A stretch of 64,000 bases of DNA. It comes from Salvator merianae (taxonomy: Eukaryota; Chordata; Lepidosauria; Squamata; Teiidae). Shown in pieces: positions 54,890-64,000 of the stretch (positions within the stretch are counted from its first letter, which is position 1; each line of letters opens with the position of its first letter). A program made the translations under genes and the position numbers. The stretch lies in the NCBI GenBank assembly GCA_003586115.2, contig QVOM02000126.1:7745925-7809924 (forward strand). Reading direction: 5' to 3'. The notes under the pieces are model-generated. The model did no database searches and was not told where the DNA came from. It saw only the letters and a list, made by a program, of their open reading frames with translations.

Positions 54890-55465
54890 CTTCCCAGCGG
54901 CAAAGATTACTGCAGGGAGGGGGAAGCCAGGAGAGTGATGGAGGCAGGCAGCTGCTACCTGCAAATACCTTCAGCACTCACCTTTGTAGAAGGCCAGGCT
55001 TAGTAAGATGTGTGACCTTGAAAACCCATCCCTTTCTGAGCACTTCATAGGTTGCAAACAACACGCAAAAATGCTCATTTCCCACTGCTAGTCCCCACAT
55101 CTCAAAAAACGGATACAGTGGAATTAAAAAAGTTTCAAAGTAGGGAATCTAAAATGATAAAGAGGATAGTAGGACTCCCTTATGAGAAAGCAATAAAGCA
55201 GCTGGGACTTTTTAGTCCAGAAATGAGGTGAGCACGAGCAGATATGATTGTAAGTATTCACAGCGTGGACAGAGCGGATATGGAGACTTTTTCTTTCCTT
55301 CCCCAGACACCAGAATTAGGAGTCACCCAATGAATCTGAATCATGTCAAGACAGGCAAAAGGAATTAGTATTATTTTTTTCTACACAGTACATAGTTAAA
55401 CAAAACATGACGTTAGCTGTCAACATGGAAGGCTTAAAAAAAATACCTCAAGCCGGTTTGTGATG
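54890..55465. other. Unassigned; CR1 coding trace at 55140-55330
   Basis: 'aaaatgataaagaggatag' and 'tggacagagcggatatggag' to 55330 resemble a damaged CR1-like C-terminal region in plus orientation. This is weak. Confidence 0.35.
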
Positions 55466-55469
55466 ACTA

Positions 55470-55668
55470 TCTATGGCTACTAACTGTGATGACTATGTGA
55501 CTTCCTTCGACATAAGAGGCAGTAGGCATCTCGAGGTCCGCTACTGGAAGACCTTGAGAAGGGCAGGGTGCATCCTTAGGTCCTGCTCATGGGCTTCCAT
55601 ATGTTACCATTATTGAGAACAAGCTGCTGGGCGAGATGGACTACTGCTCCAATCCAACTGGCATGGTT
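55470..55668 (+). repeat. Divergent CR1-type 3' tail
   Basis: 'ctatggctactaactgtgat', 'tcctgctcatgggcttccat' and 'gctgctgggcgagatgg' place it with the divergent tails at 4630-5275 and 37606-37905. Confidence 0.55.
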
Positions 55669-55669
55669 T

Positions 55670-55990
55670 GTGCTGCCATCTTGCTCCCAGCGATGGCCCC
55701 TCTCTCCTCCAATTGCCACCAGAAAGCTATCATCCATCTTGCCTGAGGAGAATGGAGAAGACACACCAGACTGGGTTGTTCTGCCATCTTGCTCCCAGTG
55801 GTGGCCCCTCCTTCCTCCAACTGACACCACAAAGCTATATGGTCCATCTTGCCTGAGGGGAAGGAAGGAGAGATAACAGGCTGGTTTACTATGCCATCTT
55901 GTTCCTAGTGATGGCTCCTCCCTCCTCCAACTTCCATCAGAAAACTATGAACCATCTTGCCTGAGGGAAGATAAGAAGATACAGCAGGCT
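55670..55990 (+). repeat. Minisatellite, about 3 units of 100-117 bp
   Basis: 'gccatcttgctcccagcgat' recurs at about 55675, 55790 and 55890, each followed by 'ggcccctc.ctcctccaa' and 'ccatcttgcctgagg.gaa'. These blocks are those of the array at 26884-27490. Confidence 0.88.
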
Positions 55991-56068
55991 GGGCATCTTT
56001 ACCTGTATTTATTGTGACCCACCCTGAGACCTTTGGGCATAGGGTGGGTTAGAAATAAAAAAATAAAT
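55991..56068 (+). repeat. L2-type 3' tail
   Basis: 'ctgagacctttgggcatagg' and '(aaataaa)' at the end; no coding part. The minisatellite lies directly before it, so the array probably sits inside an old retroposon. Confidence 0.6.
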
Positions 56069-56069
56069 C

Positions 56070-56503
56070 ACACAGGCCATTGCACTTTGGATTTTTGAAC
56101 ATTCCAGCCCTGCAAAAGCAAAAAGCCGAACTTTTAAAAGAGAATCACTAGTTAGAAATTCTATAAACAAGCCAACACGAATATAGCAACATCAGTGGCT
56201 GCCTTCACATGCAGCAAAAGAAGAGTCTCAACAACCCCTTAGGGACAGTAGTGTGTGACCCTTGTGTTCTCATTCCACCTCTAATCCACCTTCTCCATCC
56301 TGGAATGTCCATGAGAGGGGGAGGGGCAGACTGGCACATGGATGAGACACCTCCAAACCGTCTCAAAGCCATCTTGGGTGAATGCAGTCAATGGGTGAAC
56401 CTGTCCCCATTCATATACATAAAACTTTAATTTTCAAAATCACCATGCAGTTGGGATAAGAAGGAAAGTAGCAGGAAATCTGACTCCTTTTCCATTCCAT
56501 AAC
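56070..56503. other. Unassigned sequence
   Basis: Nothing is recognised. Confidence 0.4.
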
Positions 56504-56506
56504 TCT

Positions 56507-56857
56507 GGGTGTGATCAGACGGGCTAATTCGGGCGACTTCCAGTCGCTCAGAGGGCGGGCATTCCAAACTGGCAAGCTAATTCGGGCGACTTCCGGTCGA
56601 CTTCCGGTCGCTCAGAGGGCGGGCATGCCAAACTGGAAGCTCGTAACTTCATCTTCACGTCGCCCCGAGGTCCCGTCGCAGCGAGGTTCCTACAGTCGCT
56701 TCTCAGTAGCTCTCGGAGCGACGCTTTTTCTGAACGCTCGTAGCCGGCAGAAAAGTCACTGCCGTGGGGCCTCGGGGCGACGTGAAGACGATCCGTTTGG
56801 AATGCCCGCCCTCTGAGCGACCGGAATTCGCCCGAATTCGCCCGTCTGATCACACCC
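56507..56857. mobile_element. Harbinger-like element with 18-bp TIRs
   Basis: Both ends are GGGTGTGATCAGACGGGC, perfectly inverted. TCT stands at 56504-56506 and 56858-56860. 'aattcgggcgacttcc' and 'agagggcgggcat' are duplicated inside (56524-56570 and 56578-56636), and the right end carries them inverted. CpG-rich. It is a different family from the GGGCCTTT group. Confidence 0.87.
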
Positions 56858-56859
56858 TC

Positions 56860-59040
56860 TGTATCAGGTATGTAGGGGCAGGCAAATTTGTCAAAAAGAA
56901 ATTTACTTTATAGTAGTTACTTCTGTTACACAATAGTTACTTCTGGTTTTGTTTAATGCCTGGGAGAACTTTATTGTTCCACAGTCTGAGAAACAAAGCG
57001 CTAAGAAGAATGGACACTGATTTTCTGAAAAGATATCCCTTCATCGTGACAAAATGTGTTGCTATATTTGTTCAGCCCATTCTGTTAATTTAATCCTCTT
57101 TGCTAGTACTGGATGTGAACACTCCAGTTAGATAAAGACATTTGGCAAAGATCTCATTTAGGGCTCAAGACAAACTTAATGGGGCTTTAGCCAGATCTGA
57201 ACAAAGAAGGGTTATTCCACAAATACAGTTGATAATCAGCTCATTATCTCCTTCAAGAAAAACACCCTGCAGGAGGAGCCCGCAATAAATTTAATATTTC
57301 CAGAATCACAACCCTTCTTTTGTATCCACAAAAGGCAGACTGAATCACCATGGAACCCAGCAAGCAAACAATCCCTCAGAAAATTCAAAGACCTTAAGCC
57401 TCTTCCAAAATTACGAATTGAGGCGTGGATATTTCTAATGCATAGAGAGAGGCACATGAGTCTTAGTTCACACACACTTAACCACTATCCCAGGAGAGAA
57501 AGCAACGCATGACCTTGGATGAAGCTGCCTCCAAGCCAAACCTTTTCACGTGGTTCACAATCATCCTGACCATTGCGAATTCTGGGGCAAGTGCCCAGGT
57601 TCAAGAGGCCTGTCAAATGTATTGAGCCCAGAAGCACTTTGAATGGGGCTCGGAAACAGCAAAAACAGTGAAGCAGAGGGTTGAACAAGGCTTGCTCAGC
57701 TGCCTCCCTTCTGAAATCCCAGGCACATTTTCCCAACCACGTAAAAGTGAAAAACTGTGTTACAGAAAACTGTGCCATTCAAGTGACAATCGTCTTGCAT
57801 TTGGTCCAGCCATTCAAGCTGACTAGTTCCTTTAAATATCTTGCTTTCCTTTACTTGCTTTATAAAAAATACTGTAGTAAGTTTCTAAACATGGGGTGTT
57901 TCTGTGGAAGAAGTAGACATTTCCACCCCACCCTGATGTCTCTAACATACAAGAAACCAGAGCAGTCGATCCAAATAAATTCCCCATTCACTGCAGAAGA
58001 ATTTCCGTCTTCAGATAGTCATCACCCTCATTCGACGGGCGAGCAGGTGCACGCAAGGCTACCAAAAGGGTCCATCTCTCAAGAATTCTGCACATGCCTG
58101 CAGCTACAGTCTAGTTTGGCTTGGCTCTCTGCTTTATCCTCTTGCAAAGAAATAGGAGAAGTAATATGCATCACCCAGCAGTTACACAGGATCCTGTAGA
58201 ATGGCAGAAAGTCATAAAACATGGCATTACTAAGAACTCTCCCAAGCCTTTCCTGCATTTGAGAGGGCCTCTAGATATGGGTTAAAACCCACAGTTTCCC
58301 CAGGATCATAATGCCAGACATAATCACGGTATTTCCAGCATAGCCATGGGTTAGTCCGTGATAACCTGTAGTCCGTGATATCGCTGTTACAGGAAATCCA
58401 GCAATGATGGCTGCCTCCAGACAGAATCTTCTTTACATCCCTCATGAGAGATTATAAATAAAGAAACCAGCAGATATGGAAGGTAAGGCTGGGATGTCTC
58501 CTGGCATCTGGCAAGGGGCAGAAAATGGCAATTCTGTAATGTTTTCTGCATCCCACTATTGCCTCTTGCTCTCCGGAGGCAGGCTAATGCAAGGAATTCC
58601 TTCACTGGCCCATCAGTATTTTTCCTGTCTTCTTCAGCTAGCATCTTCCACAAGTAATTGGATTAAATCAACTTTCTCGCTGCCCTAAGAAGCCGACCTT
58701 GCCTTCCTTACAGTGGACACACCATTCTCTTGCTCCAACCCATTCACAGTGTCATCCACAATGTGGAAACAAAGCTAGCCTGCTTAATAGCTAACCAGCA
58801 TTTTCTTTACCCAGTCCTTAATGAGACCAGCCTTCCGTGTTCTCCTATCCACCTTTGTATCCTACTCTTCCTGCAAGGAGGCCAAGTTGTGTGCATCATT
58901 CTTTTTCCTTCCATTTTATCCTCGCATCCACCTTTTTGAGCTAGGGTAGGCTGAAAAGCAGTGAAGGCCATGCAGTGAACATTCATGGCTTAATGGGGAT
59001 TCAAACTCAGAAACTCTTTGTGTTCTAGCCAGACACTCGA
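56860..59040. other. Mostly unassigned sequence
   Basis: The longest frame is 57681-58199 (plus, 172 codons), without a known domain or clear codon pattern. 58935-59035 has a MIR-like trace ('ggggattcaaactcagaaac'). 58230-58425 may be an unresolved repeat (see 48240). Confidence 0.4.
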
Positions 59041-59046
59041 GGCACT

Positions 59047-59737
59047 ATTTATTTATTTATTATTCATATTTAAGGATAAAATTACTAAACACATAGAAAA
59101 GCAAGCAATGCTGAAAGAAAATCAGCATGGCTTCTGCAAAGGTAAATCATGCCTTACAAACTTGTTAGGATTCTTTGGAAGTGTCAATAAACATGTGGAT
59201 AAAGGTGACCCAGTTGACATTGTCTATCTGGACTTTCAGAAGGCTTTTGACAAAGTCCCTCATCAAAGGCTCCTGAATAAACTCAGCAGTCACGGAATAA
59301 GAGGACAGGTCCTGTCCTGGATTGGTAACTGGCTTAAGGACAGGAAACAGACAGTAGGAATAAATGGTCAGTTCTCAGAGCGGAAAGAGGTGAAAAGTGG
59401 GGCCCCGCAAGGTTCAGTACTAGGACCCCTGCTTTTTAATTTATTCATAAATTATCTCGACACGGGGTAAGTAGTGAGTTAGCAAAGTTTGCTGATGACA
59501 CTAAATTGTTCAGGGTAGTAAAAACTGAAAGTGATTGTAAAGAGCTCCAGAGGGATCTCCTGACATTGGGTGAGTGGGCAACAAAGTGGCAAATGCACTT
59601 CAATCTTAGCAAGTGCAAAGTGATGCACATCGGGACAAAGAACCCCAATTACACCTATAAACTGATGGGGGCCAAACTTTCTGTGACAGACCAGGAAAAG
59701 GATCTTGGGGTTCTGGTAGACAGCTCAGTGAAGGGAA
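59047..59737 (+). mobile_element. CR1 LINE reverse transcriptase fragment
   Basis: The plus-strand frame 59018-59470 has 'NQHGFCKGKSCLTNL', 'VDIVYLDFQKAFDKVPH' (motif A) and 'PQGSVLGPLLFNLFI' (motif B). The next frame gives 'LFRVVKTESDCKELQ' and 'ATKWQMHFNLSKC'. FADDTKL (motif C) is present just after a frame change near 59465. Both ends are missing, so it is not functional. It matches 18778-19322 in the opposite direction almost base for base. Confidence 0.92.
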
Positions 59738-59844
59738 ACGTCTTTAAGGTACCATGGGTTCTTCAGGGCCTTACACTACATTGGCTTTCTAGAGAAGTTT
59801 CTTTATTTCAGTCAAATAGCCATATCATCCAATCTGGAGCCCTT

Positions 59845-59975
59845 GAGAAGTCTTTGGCTTTCTGCATGAACCTGGATCGGGTCAGAATCAGTGGGTCTGG
59901 ATCAGCCAGGCTCATTGATTCTGACCTCAGAACGGCATGGGCCAGATCAGCCCACAGTGGCCCACCAAACCAACC
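59845..59975. mobile_element. Harbinger-like MITE fragment
   Basis: 'ctttggctttctgcatgaac', 'gtcagaatcagtgggtctgg' and 'aggctcattgattctgacct' match the left end of 34035-34523. Confidence 0.6.
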
Positions 59976-59979
59976 TTCC

Positions 59980-60415
59980 CCAAAAGAACGCTCTTTCTAA
60001 TTATGGGAGTTTGACAGAAATGTTCCAGCATAACAGAGTAAAGACCTTCAACAGACAGAAACCAGCTGCTCTCTTTCTCAAACAAAAGGGGGGTGATTTG
60101 GCTTGAAGGCTGTGATATTAGCTCAGCTAATTCTGGACTCCACTAGATTTGAAAAAACCAGTGTCAGGAAGCCACCTCTGTCCTGAAAGGCACAGTCAAT
60201 TAAATATAGTAAACCACTTCTAGAAACCTGGTGCCATTGGCAACTGCACTCCTCTAGATCTGGACCAGGAAACCATTTCTTGCTACCTACGTTTCAGACA
60301 AGTACATTAGGTCTTCAATTTCACGTTCAACAATTAATTTTATTCCAACCCTCACAATACCCTGTTCCAACATTCATATCCTGTATCTTATGCTTAAGCA
60401 ATTGCAGTGGTTGGC
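59980..60415. other. Unassigned sequence
   Basis: Nothing is recognised. Confidence 0.4.
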
Positions 60416-60419
60416 AATT

Positions 60420-60497
60420 AACTACCAAGAAAAAGAAGAAGAAAAAGAAGAAGAAGAAGGAGGAGGAGGAGGAGGAGGAGGAGGAGGAGGAGAAGAA
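60420..60497 (+). repeat. Purine microsatellite, (GAA)n to (GGA)n
   Basis: AAGAAG units change to GGAGGA units at about 60460. It is the expanded tail of the SINE at 60498-60778. Confidence 0.93.
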
Positions 60498-60778
60498 TAA
60501 GAACTTGGTTTTTATACCCCGCTTTTCTTGGCCGAAGCTGACTCAAAGCGGCTTACAAGGTTATTTTTCGCCCAAAGGCTTACATCTATCTATCTTCCGC
60601 ATCACACAATGTGATGCTCCCCATTTATCTACTTGCAATTACTTGCTTTCGAACAGCTAGGTTGGCTGGAGCTAGAGGCCAGTAGAGGGCGCTCATCCCC
60701 TCTACATGGCAGACAGGGGCCTCGAACTCCGATCCTCCTATTGAAAGATCAGTGCTTTAGCCTTCTGTGCCACCATGC
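60498..60778 (-). mobile_element. tRNA-derived SINE with L2-like tail
   Basis: Same element as 13038-13312: 'ataccccgcttttcttggcc', 'cttacatctatctatcttcc', 'gctggagctagaggccagta', then B box ('cctcgaactccgat' on the plus strand) and the tRNA-like head at 60755-60778. Head to tail complete. Confidence 0.87.
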
Positions 60779-61235
60779 CACCAAGCCAGATTCAAGGTTC
60801 TATATTTGGCATATAAAGCCCTAAACAACTTGGGACCATGGTACCTTAAAGAATGCCTCCCCTGGTATAACTCTGGAAGAGCCCTGAGATTATCTGCAGT
60901 GGTCTTCCTGTGGGTTCCACAGAATGCAGAATGCCATCTTGAAATAACTTACAGTCAGGCCTTCTCTGTGTTGGCACCTTCCCTTTGGAATGCCCTCCCC
61001 TCTGTCATTTGTGAGGTGCCTACAACTTGCAACTTATAGGTACCTGTTAAAGACTTATCTTTTTACGCAAGCATTCCCCGTGTGAAAGTTTGTTTCTCCT
61101 CTGTCCCACTCAGGTTTTAATATATTTTAATTGCTGTTTTTACTGTTTACAGCCTTGAGCTTAATGCTCTGTAAACCGCTTTGAATTTTTTAAAATGGAA
61201 AGCAGTATAGAAATGTCTTGAATAAATAAATAAAT
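60779..61235 (+). mobile_element. L2-type LINE 3' end
   Basis: The frame 60767-61039 gives 'LYLAYKALNNLGPWYL' and 'AFSVLAPSLWNALPSVI', the C-terminus of the L2 polymerase. A frameshifted remainder, a 3' UTR and 'ctgtaaaccgctttgaattt' with an (AAATA)n end follow. It is the best preserved L2 end of the window, still 5'-truncated. Confidence 0.85.
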
Positions 61236-61324
61236 ATTGAATTTTTTTAAACAGCAAGAAGTATAGAAAGGTATTAAATAAATAAATATACTTCAGGCTT
61301 CCACCTGAATGCTGCCATTACTCT

Positions 61325-61555
61325 AAAGCAGTAGTTTATTTATTTATTTATTTATTGGATTTGTATGCCGCCCCTCTCCGAAGACTCGGGGCAACCAGTT
61401 CTCAAACACTGGTCCTCCAAAAGTTTCTGAACAACAAATCCCAGCATTACACACCCACCATTCTATGCCGCCCCACTGGGGTAACATGGAATGCTGGGAG
61501 TTGTAGTTTAGGAACATCTGAACAACCACAGCTTGAAAACCATGACCCTAAAGCC
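61325..61555. mobile_element. hAT-like MITE split by a retroposon tail
   Basis: The MITE pieces are 61325-61332 and 61393-61555 ('cagttctcaaacactggtcc', arms 'caaatcccagcattacacac' and 'ggaatgctgggagttgtagt', end 'cttgaaaaccatg'). 61333-61392 is '(ttta)n' plus 'tgccgcccctctccgaagac', an L2-type tail in minus orientation. Confidence 0.7.
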
Positions 61556-61559
61556 CTCA

Positions 61560-62480
61560 ACAAGAAGCTATAATCTCCTGTGTATATCAAGATATACATT
61601 TATTACCATTTTGTTACAGTTTGGCACCATCAAATTGAGTTTGATGGCTGGTGATTGGTAGAACACCATCTTGACTCATCTTTTGTTAATACCATTTTAG
61701 TTACCAGTTCTTAACACACACACACTCTCTCTCTCTCTCTCTGTCCCTCTCTCTCTCTCTCTCTCTAATACAATAGATTCCAGATAAGCAATCCACAATG
61801 TTATACTTCCCTGAACATCTTATTCACACCTTGAACACTTCTACTATAGCACAACTACGCGTTTAGACCTGGCTATACACAATCATGCCTCCTTATTCAT
61901 CCCTTTGGTTCATGATGCAGTGTTTTTAATTTCTGTTTCAGTGTATTTTAACTGCTGTAACTGGCCTTGAAACCTCAGAGCACACAGCAGGAAATAAATG
62001 TAAATAATAAACAAACTCAAATTCCCCTTTGTAGCAAAACGGCACTAATAACAAAATGGCACTAAAAATTCATTGGCTACGTAGACCAGCAATTAGCGAA
62101 GAGTCAACTAAATACTATTCTCCTAATACATTTTGTATTACACAGGGGTTTCTGGGAACTAAACCACCACATTATGTGTGAGACAGATGATTACCGCTAA
62201 ATGCACACATACATCTACAACTGATGTTCTCTCAAACCAGGCTGACATGATAAAGCTGATTATAAAATTGGAACAATATTCAGTTAAAAGAAAAGCGGGG
62301 TGGAAAGACATCAGCAATAAAATGAATGAGAAGAAAAGGCTAGGTTTGTATACAGTATTTCAATTCTCATAGCAAAAAATCCAGACTGAATGGGGAGCTG
62401 TACACCCAAGTTAATAGTTAGACCACGCATGCAGGGTAGAACCCTGGAAACTCTGTGATAAAACAGCAGGATAATGCAAA
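61560..62480. other. Mostly unassigned A/T-rich sequence
   Basis: Contains the microsatellite 61714-61766. Nothing else is recognised. Confidence 0.4.
61714..61766 (+). repeat. (CA)n and (CT)n microsatellite
   Basis: A short CA run passes into two CT runs separated by 'gtccc'. Confidence 0.93.
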
Positions 62481-62487
62481 ATGAATA

Positions 62488-62969
62488 CAGTCATACCTTA
62501 ACTGGTTCCGGGAGGCATGATGAGTACCAAAAACGATGAGTACCAAACAAATTTTTCCCATAAGGCATAATGTAAATAAATTTAATGCTTTGCCAAACCA
62601 AAGACAATGCCCATTTTTAAGGCAATATGTAAAAAGACAAGGGTTGTATATCATTACTTTACATAAGAAATAGATCTAAAAATTAATAAATACCTGTACA
62701 GTACTTAGATAAAATACACAAAATGACCACAGAAGCCATGATAAGACCACAAGGGGATGTGCACAGGGCAAGAGCTACCGCATGACTAACATGTGACCCT
62801 TTGTTTCGGCTGGAAAGGGCAAGACACGATGCCACCTGCACCGACCAGTTCTAGCTTGCATGTTGAGTACCAAACAAACAATGAGTACCAAGACAAAATT
62901 TTCATGTCAAAATGCATTGAGTACCAAATTCGATGAGTTTCAAGGTAGTTGAGTACCAAGGTACCACTG
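62488..62969. mobile_element. Tc1/mariner-like MITE, TA duplication
   Basis: The left end is CAGTCATACCTTAACTGG; the right end inverted is CAGTGGTACCTTGGTACTC. TA flanks both sides (62486-62487, 62970-62971). Both sides carry repeated 'gagtaccaa' blocks (left: 62522, 62542; right: six between 62863 and 62957). No transposase frame. Confidence 0.83.
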
Positions 62970-63054
62970 TAGATGCTAATTTACTTTACATATGGGTGGC
63001 TTCATTCCTCTGCTTGCAAACTGCATACGATTTTCAGCCCCCCTCCCTAATTTG

Positions 63055-63566
63055 GGGCCTTTCTGCACTTACCTGCATTCTGGATCTGTTGGTGCCATAG
63101 TCCTCTTCAGGGTCTCTTTTATCTGCATGCTGGTGCAGACTAAAAAGGTCCTACCTGCTAGTATGCTCCATCTGCCTCAGATGGGGCGTAATCCAGATCA
63201 TGATGCTCCTCTATCTGGATTATTAGTGGACCTGATTAAACAGGTTCACTAGCAGGGGGTAATCTGGATCATGGAAGCCTGCAGAACACACACACCTCCG
63301 TGTTTTGGTTTAGTGGGGGATGCATTTTGGTGGTGCAAAGGTGTGATGCTGAAATGGATTCCGCCAGGGGGTCCAAGACCAGGTACTTTCATTCCTGGCC
63401 ATCGGAGTTTGCGGAGGCTGGCTATGAAATTCACGTGAGCTTTGGGGCGGCACGGCAGCTAGACTGGAACAGCCATTGCAGTGCAGATGGCATTGTTCCG
63501 GTCTGTGATCTAGATCAGAGGGCAGATTGGCTGATCCAGATCAAGCCAATACGTGCAGAAAGGCTT
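63055..63566. mobile_element. Harbinger-like MITE
   Basis: The ends are GGGCCTTTCTGCAC and GTGCAGAAAGGCTT; the flanks TTG and TTT match at two of three. 512 bp, full size, with 'ttggtggtgcaaaggtgtga' in the middle. Confidence 0.8.
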
Positions 63567-63597
63567 TTTGAGTCACAGAAAAGAAAGAAAGAAGGAG

Positions 63598-63655
63598 AGA
63601 GAAGGGAAGGGAAGGGAAGGGAAGGGAAGGGAAGGGAAGGGAAGGGAAGGGAAGG
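63598..63655 (+). repeat. (GGGAA)n microsatellite
   Basis: About 11 units of AGGGA, very regular. Confidence 0.96.
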
Positions 63656-63693
63656 CCTTTATCTCAGGTTAGATTTGACCATGTAGTCTAGTA

Positions 63694-63920
63694 GGCTGTA
63701 TCCACACACATTCAAAAAAGCAGCTCAAAAGTGGCATAGAGGTGGTAGCATGCAGACTCCAAGTGTACCCATCCCATCCCTAATCTTCATTAAAGGCCAG
63801 ATAATGCATTTTGGAAGTGCATTTTCTGGCATTTAATATGGATTAAGGCACGAGCATCCAGACGCTACCACTTCTAATCCGCTTTTGAACCAGTTTTGTT
63901 TTTACGGTGTGAGGATACTG
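63694..63920. mobile_element. Unnamed MITE with long imperfect TIRs
   Basis: The left 'tatccacacacattcaaaaa' with 'agctcaaaagtgg' and the right, inverted, 'tatcctcacaccgtaaaaac' with 'ggttcaaaagcgg' match imperfectly over about 60 bp, including 'gtggtagc.t'. No target duplication is clear. Confidence 0.6.
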
Positions 63921-64000
63921 TCAACTGTCTATAGCAGCAGCAGCGCTTCCAAACTTCAAGGAGAAAACACGTTCTCCATCACCTGCGATTTTTCTGGAGA

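Overview
The window looks like repeat-dense, intergenic or intronic DNA from a squamate reptile (lizard or snake; a gecko is possible but not shown). The evidence is the repeat mix: CR1 and L2-type LINE remnants, tRNA-derived SINEs with the Sauria-SINE layout (tRNA head, body of the 'ggcaatggcaaaccactt' type, CAA-rich tail), a second tRNA-derived SINE with an L2-like tail ending in (TTC)n, and many non-autonomous DNA transposons. No intact protein-coding gene, rRNA, functional tRNA, CRISPR array or prokaryotic signal was found. Almost all open reading frames above 60 codons lie in repeats or are short chance frames.

The main feature is one related set of short inverted-repeat elements (MITEs). 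Their ends read about GGGCCTTTCTGCAC or GGGCCTTTTCGCAC, and flanking 3-bp duplications can be read for many copies (TAC, TAA, GTT, AAA, TTT, TAG, AGG, TTA, CAA). That is the pattern of PIF/Harbinger-type transposons. About 24 full or partial copies are scattered from 0.9 to 63.6 kb, in size classes near 180 bp and 420-580 bp. Several are nested. The best case is 19934-21238, one element with two others inside it, each of the three bounded by its own 3-bp duplication.

Layout. 0.9-1.6 kb: nested MITE pair. 1.6-2.9 kb: L2 remnants. 3.6-4.0 kb: palindrome-rich MITE. 4.0-6.3 kb: LINE and CR1 ends. 6.4-10.5 kb: MITEs. 11.8-12.3 kb: 36-bp minisatellite. 13.0-14.5 kb: SINE and two abutting MITEs. 15.8-16.3 kb: triple Sauria SINE. 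17.1-19.3 kb: two CR1 copies, minus strand. 19.9-21.2 kb: triple nest. 21.8-22.3 kb: CR1 tails with a SINE tail inside. 24.0-24.7 kb: a possible exon next to a MITE. 24.8-25.4 kb: SINE and L2. 26.9-27.5 kb: long-period minisatellite. 27.9-29.0 kb: 1.1-kb hAT element with 8-bp duplication. 30.5-36.7 kb: run of MITEs with a small hAT and an L2 end. 37.0-37.3 kb: GC-rich hAT that mimics a CpG island. 37.6-40.6 kb: arrays of CR1 tails. 41.2-43.1 kb: MITEs. 44.4-47.1 kb: CR1 with hairpin and palindromic hAT-like MITEs. 48-53.3 kb: MITEs, one splitting a SINE. 54.4-56.9 kb: CR1 tails, minisatellite, Harbinger-like element. 59.0-61.6 kb: CR1, SINE, L2. 62.5-63.9 kb: Tc1/mariner-like and Harbinger-like MITEs.

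The only candidate for host coding sequence is a 116-nt minus-strand exon at 24012-24127, with a good acceptor, a good donor and one open frame. I do not recognise the protein. The genes do not form a pathway; what interacts here is the transposons, whose nesting order gives a relative insertion history. I did not find a convincing new biological system. The strongest novel-looking items are the Harbinger-like MITE population, a palindrome-ladder subfamily of it, and the head-to-tail arrays of CR1 tails.
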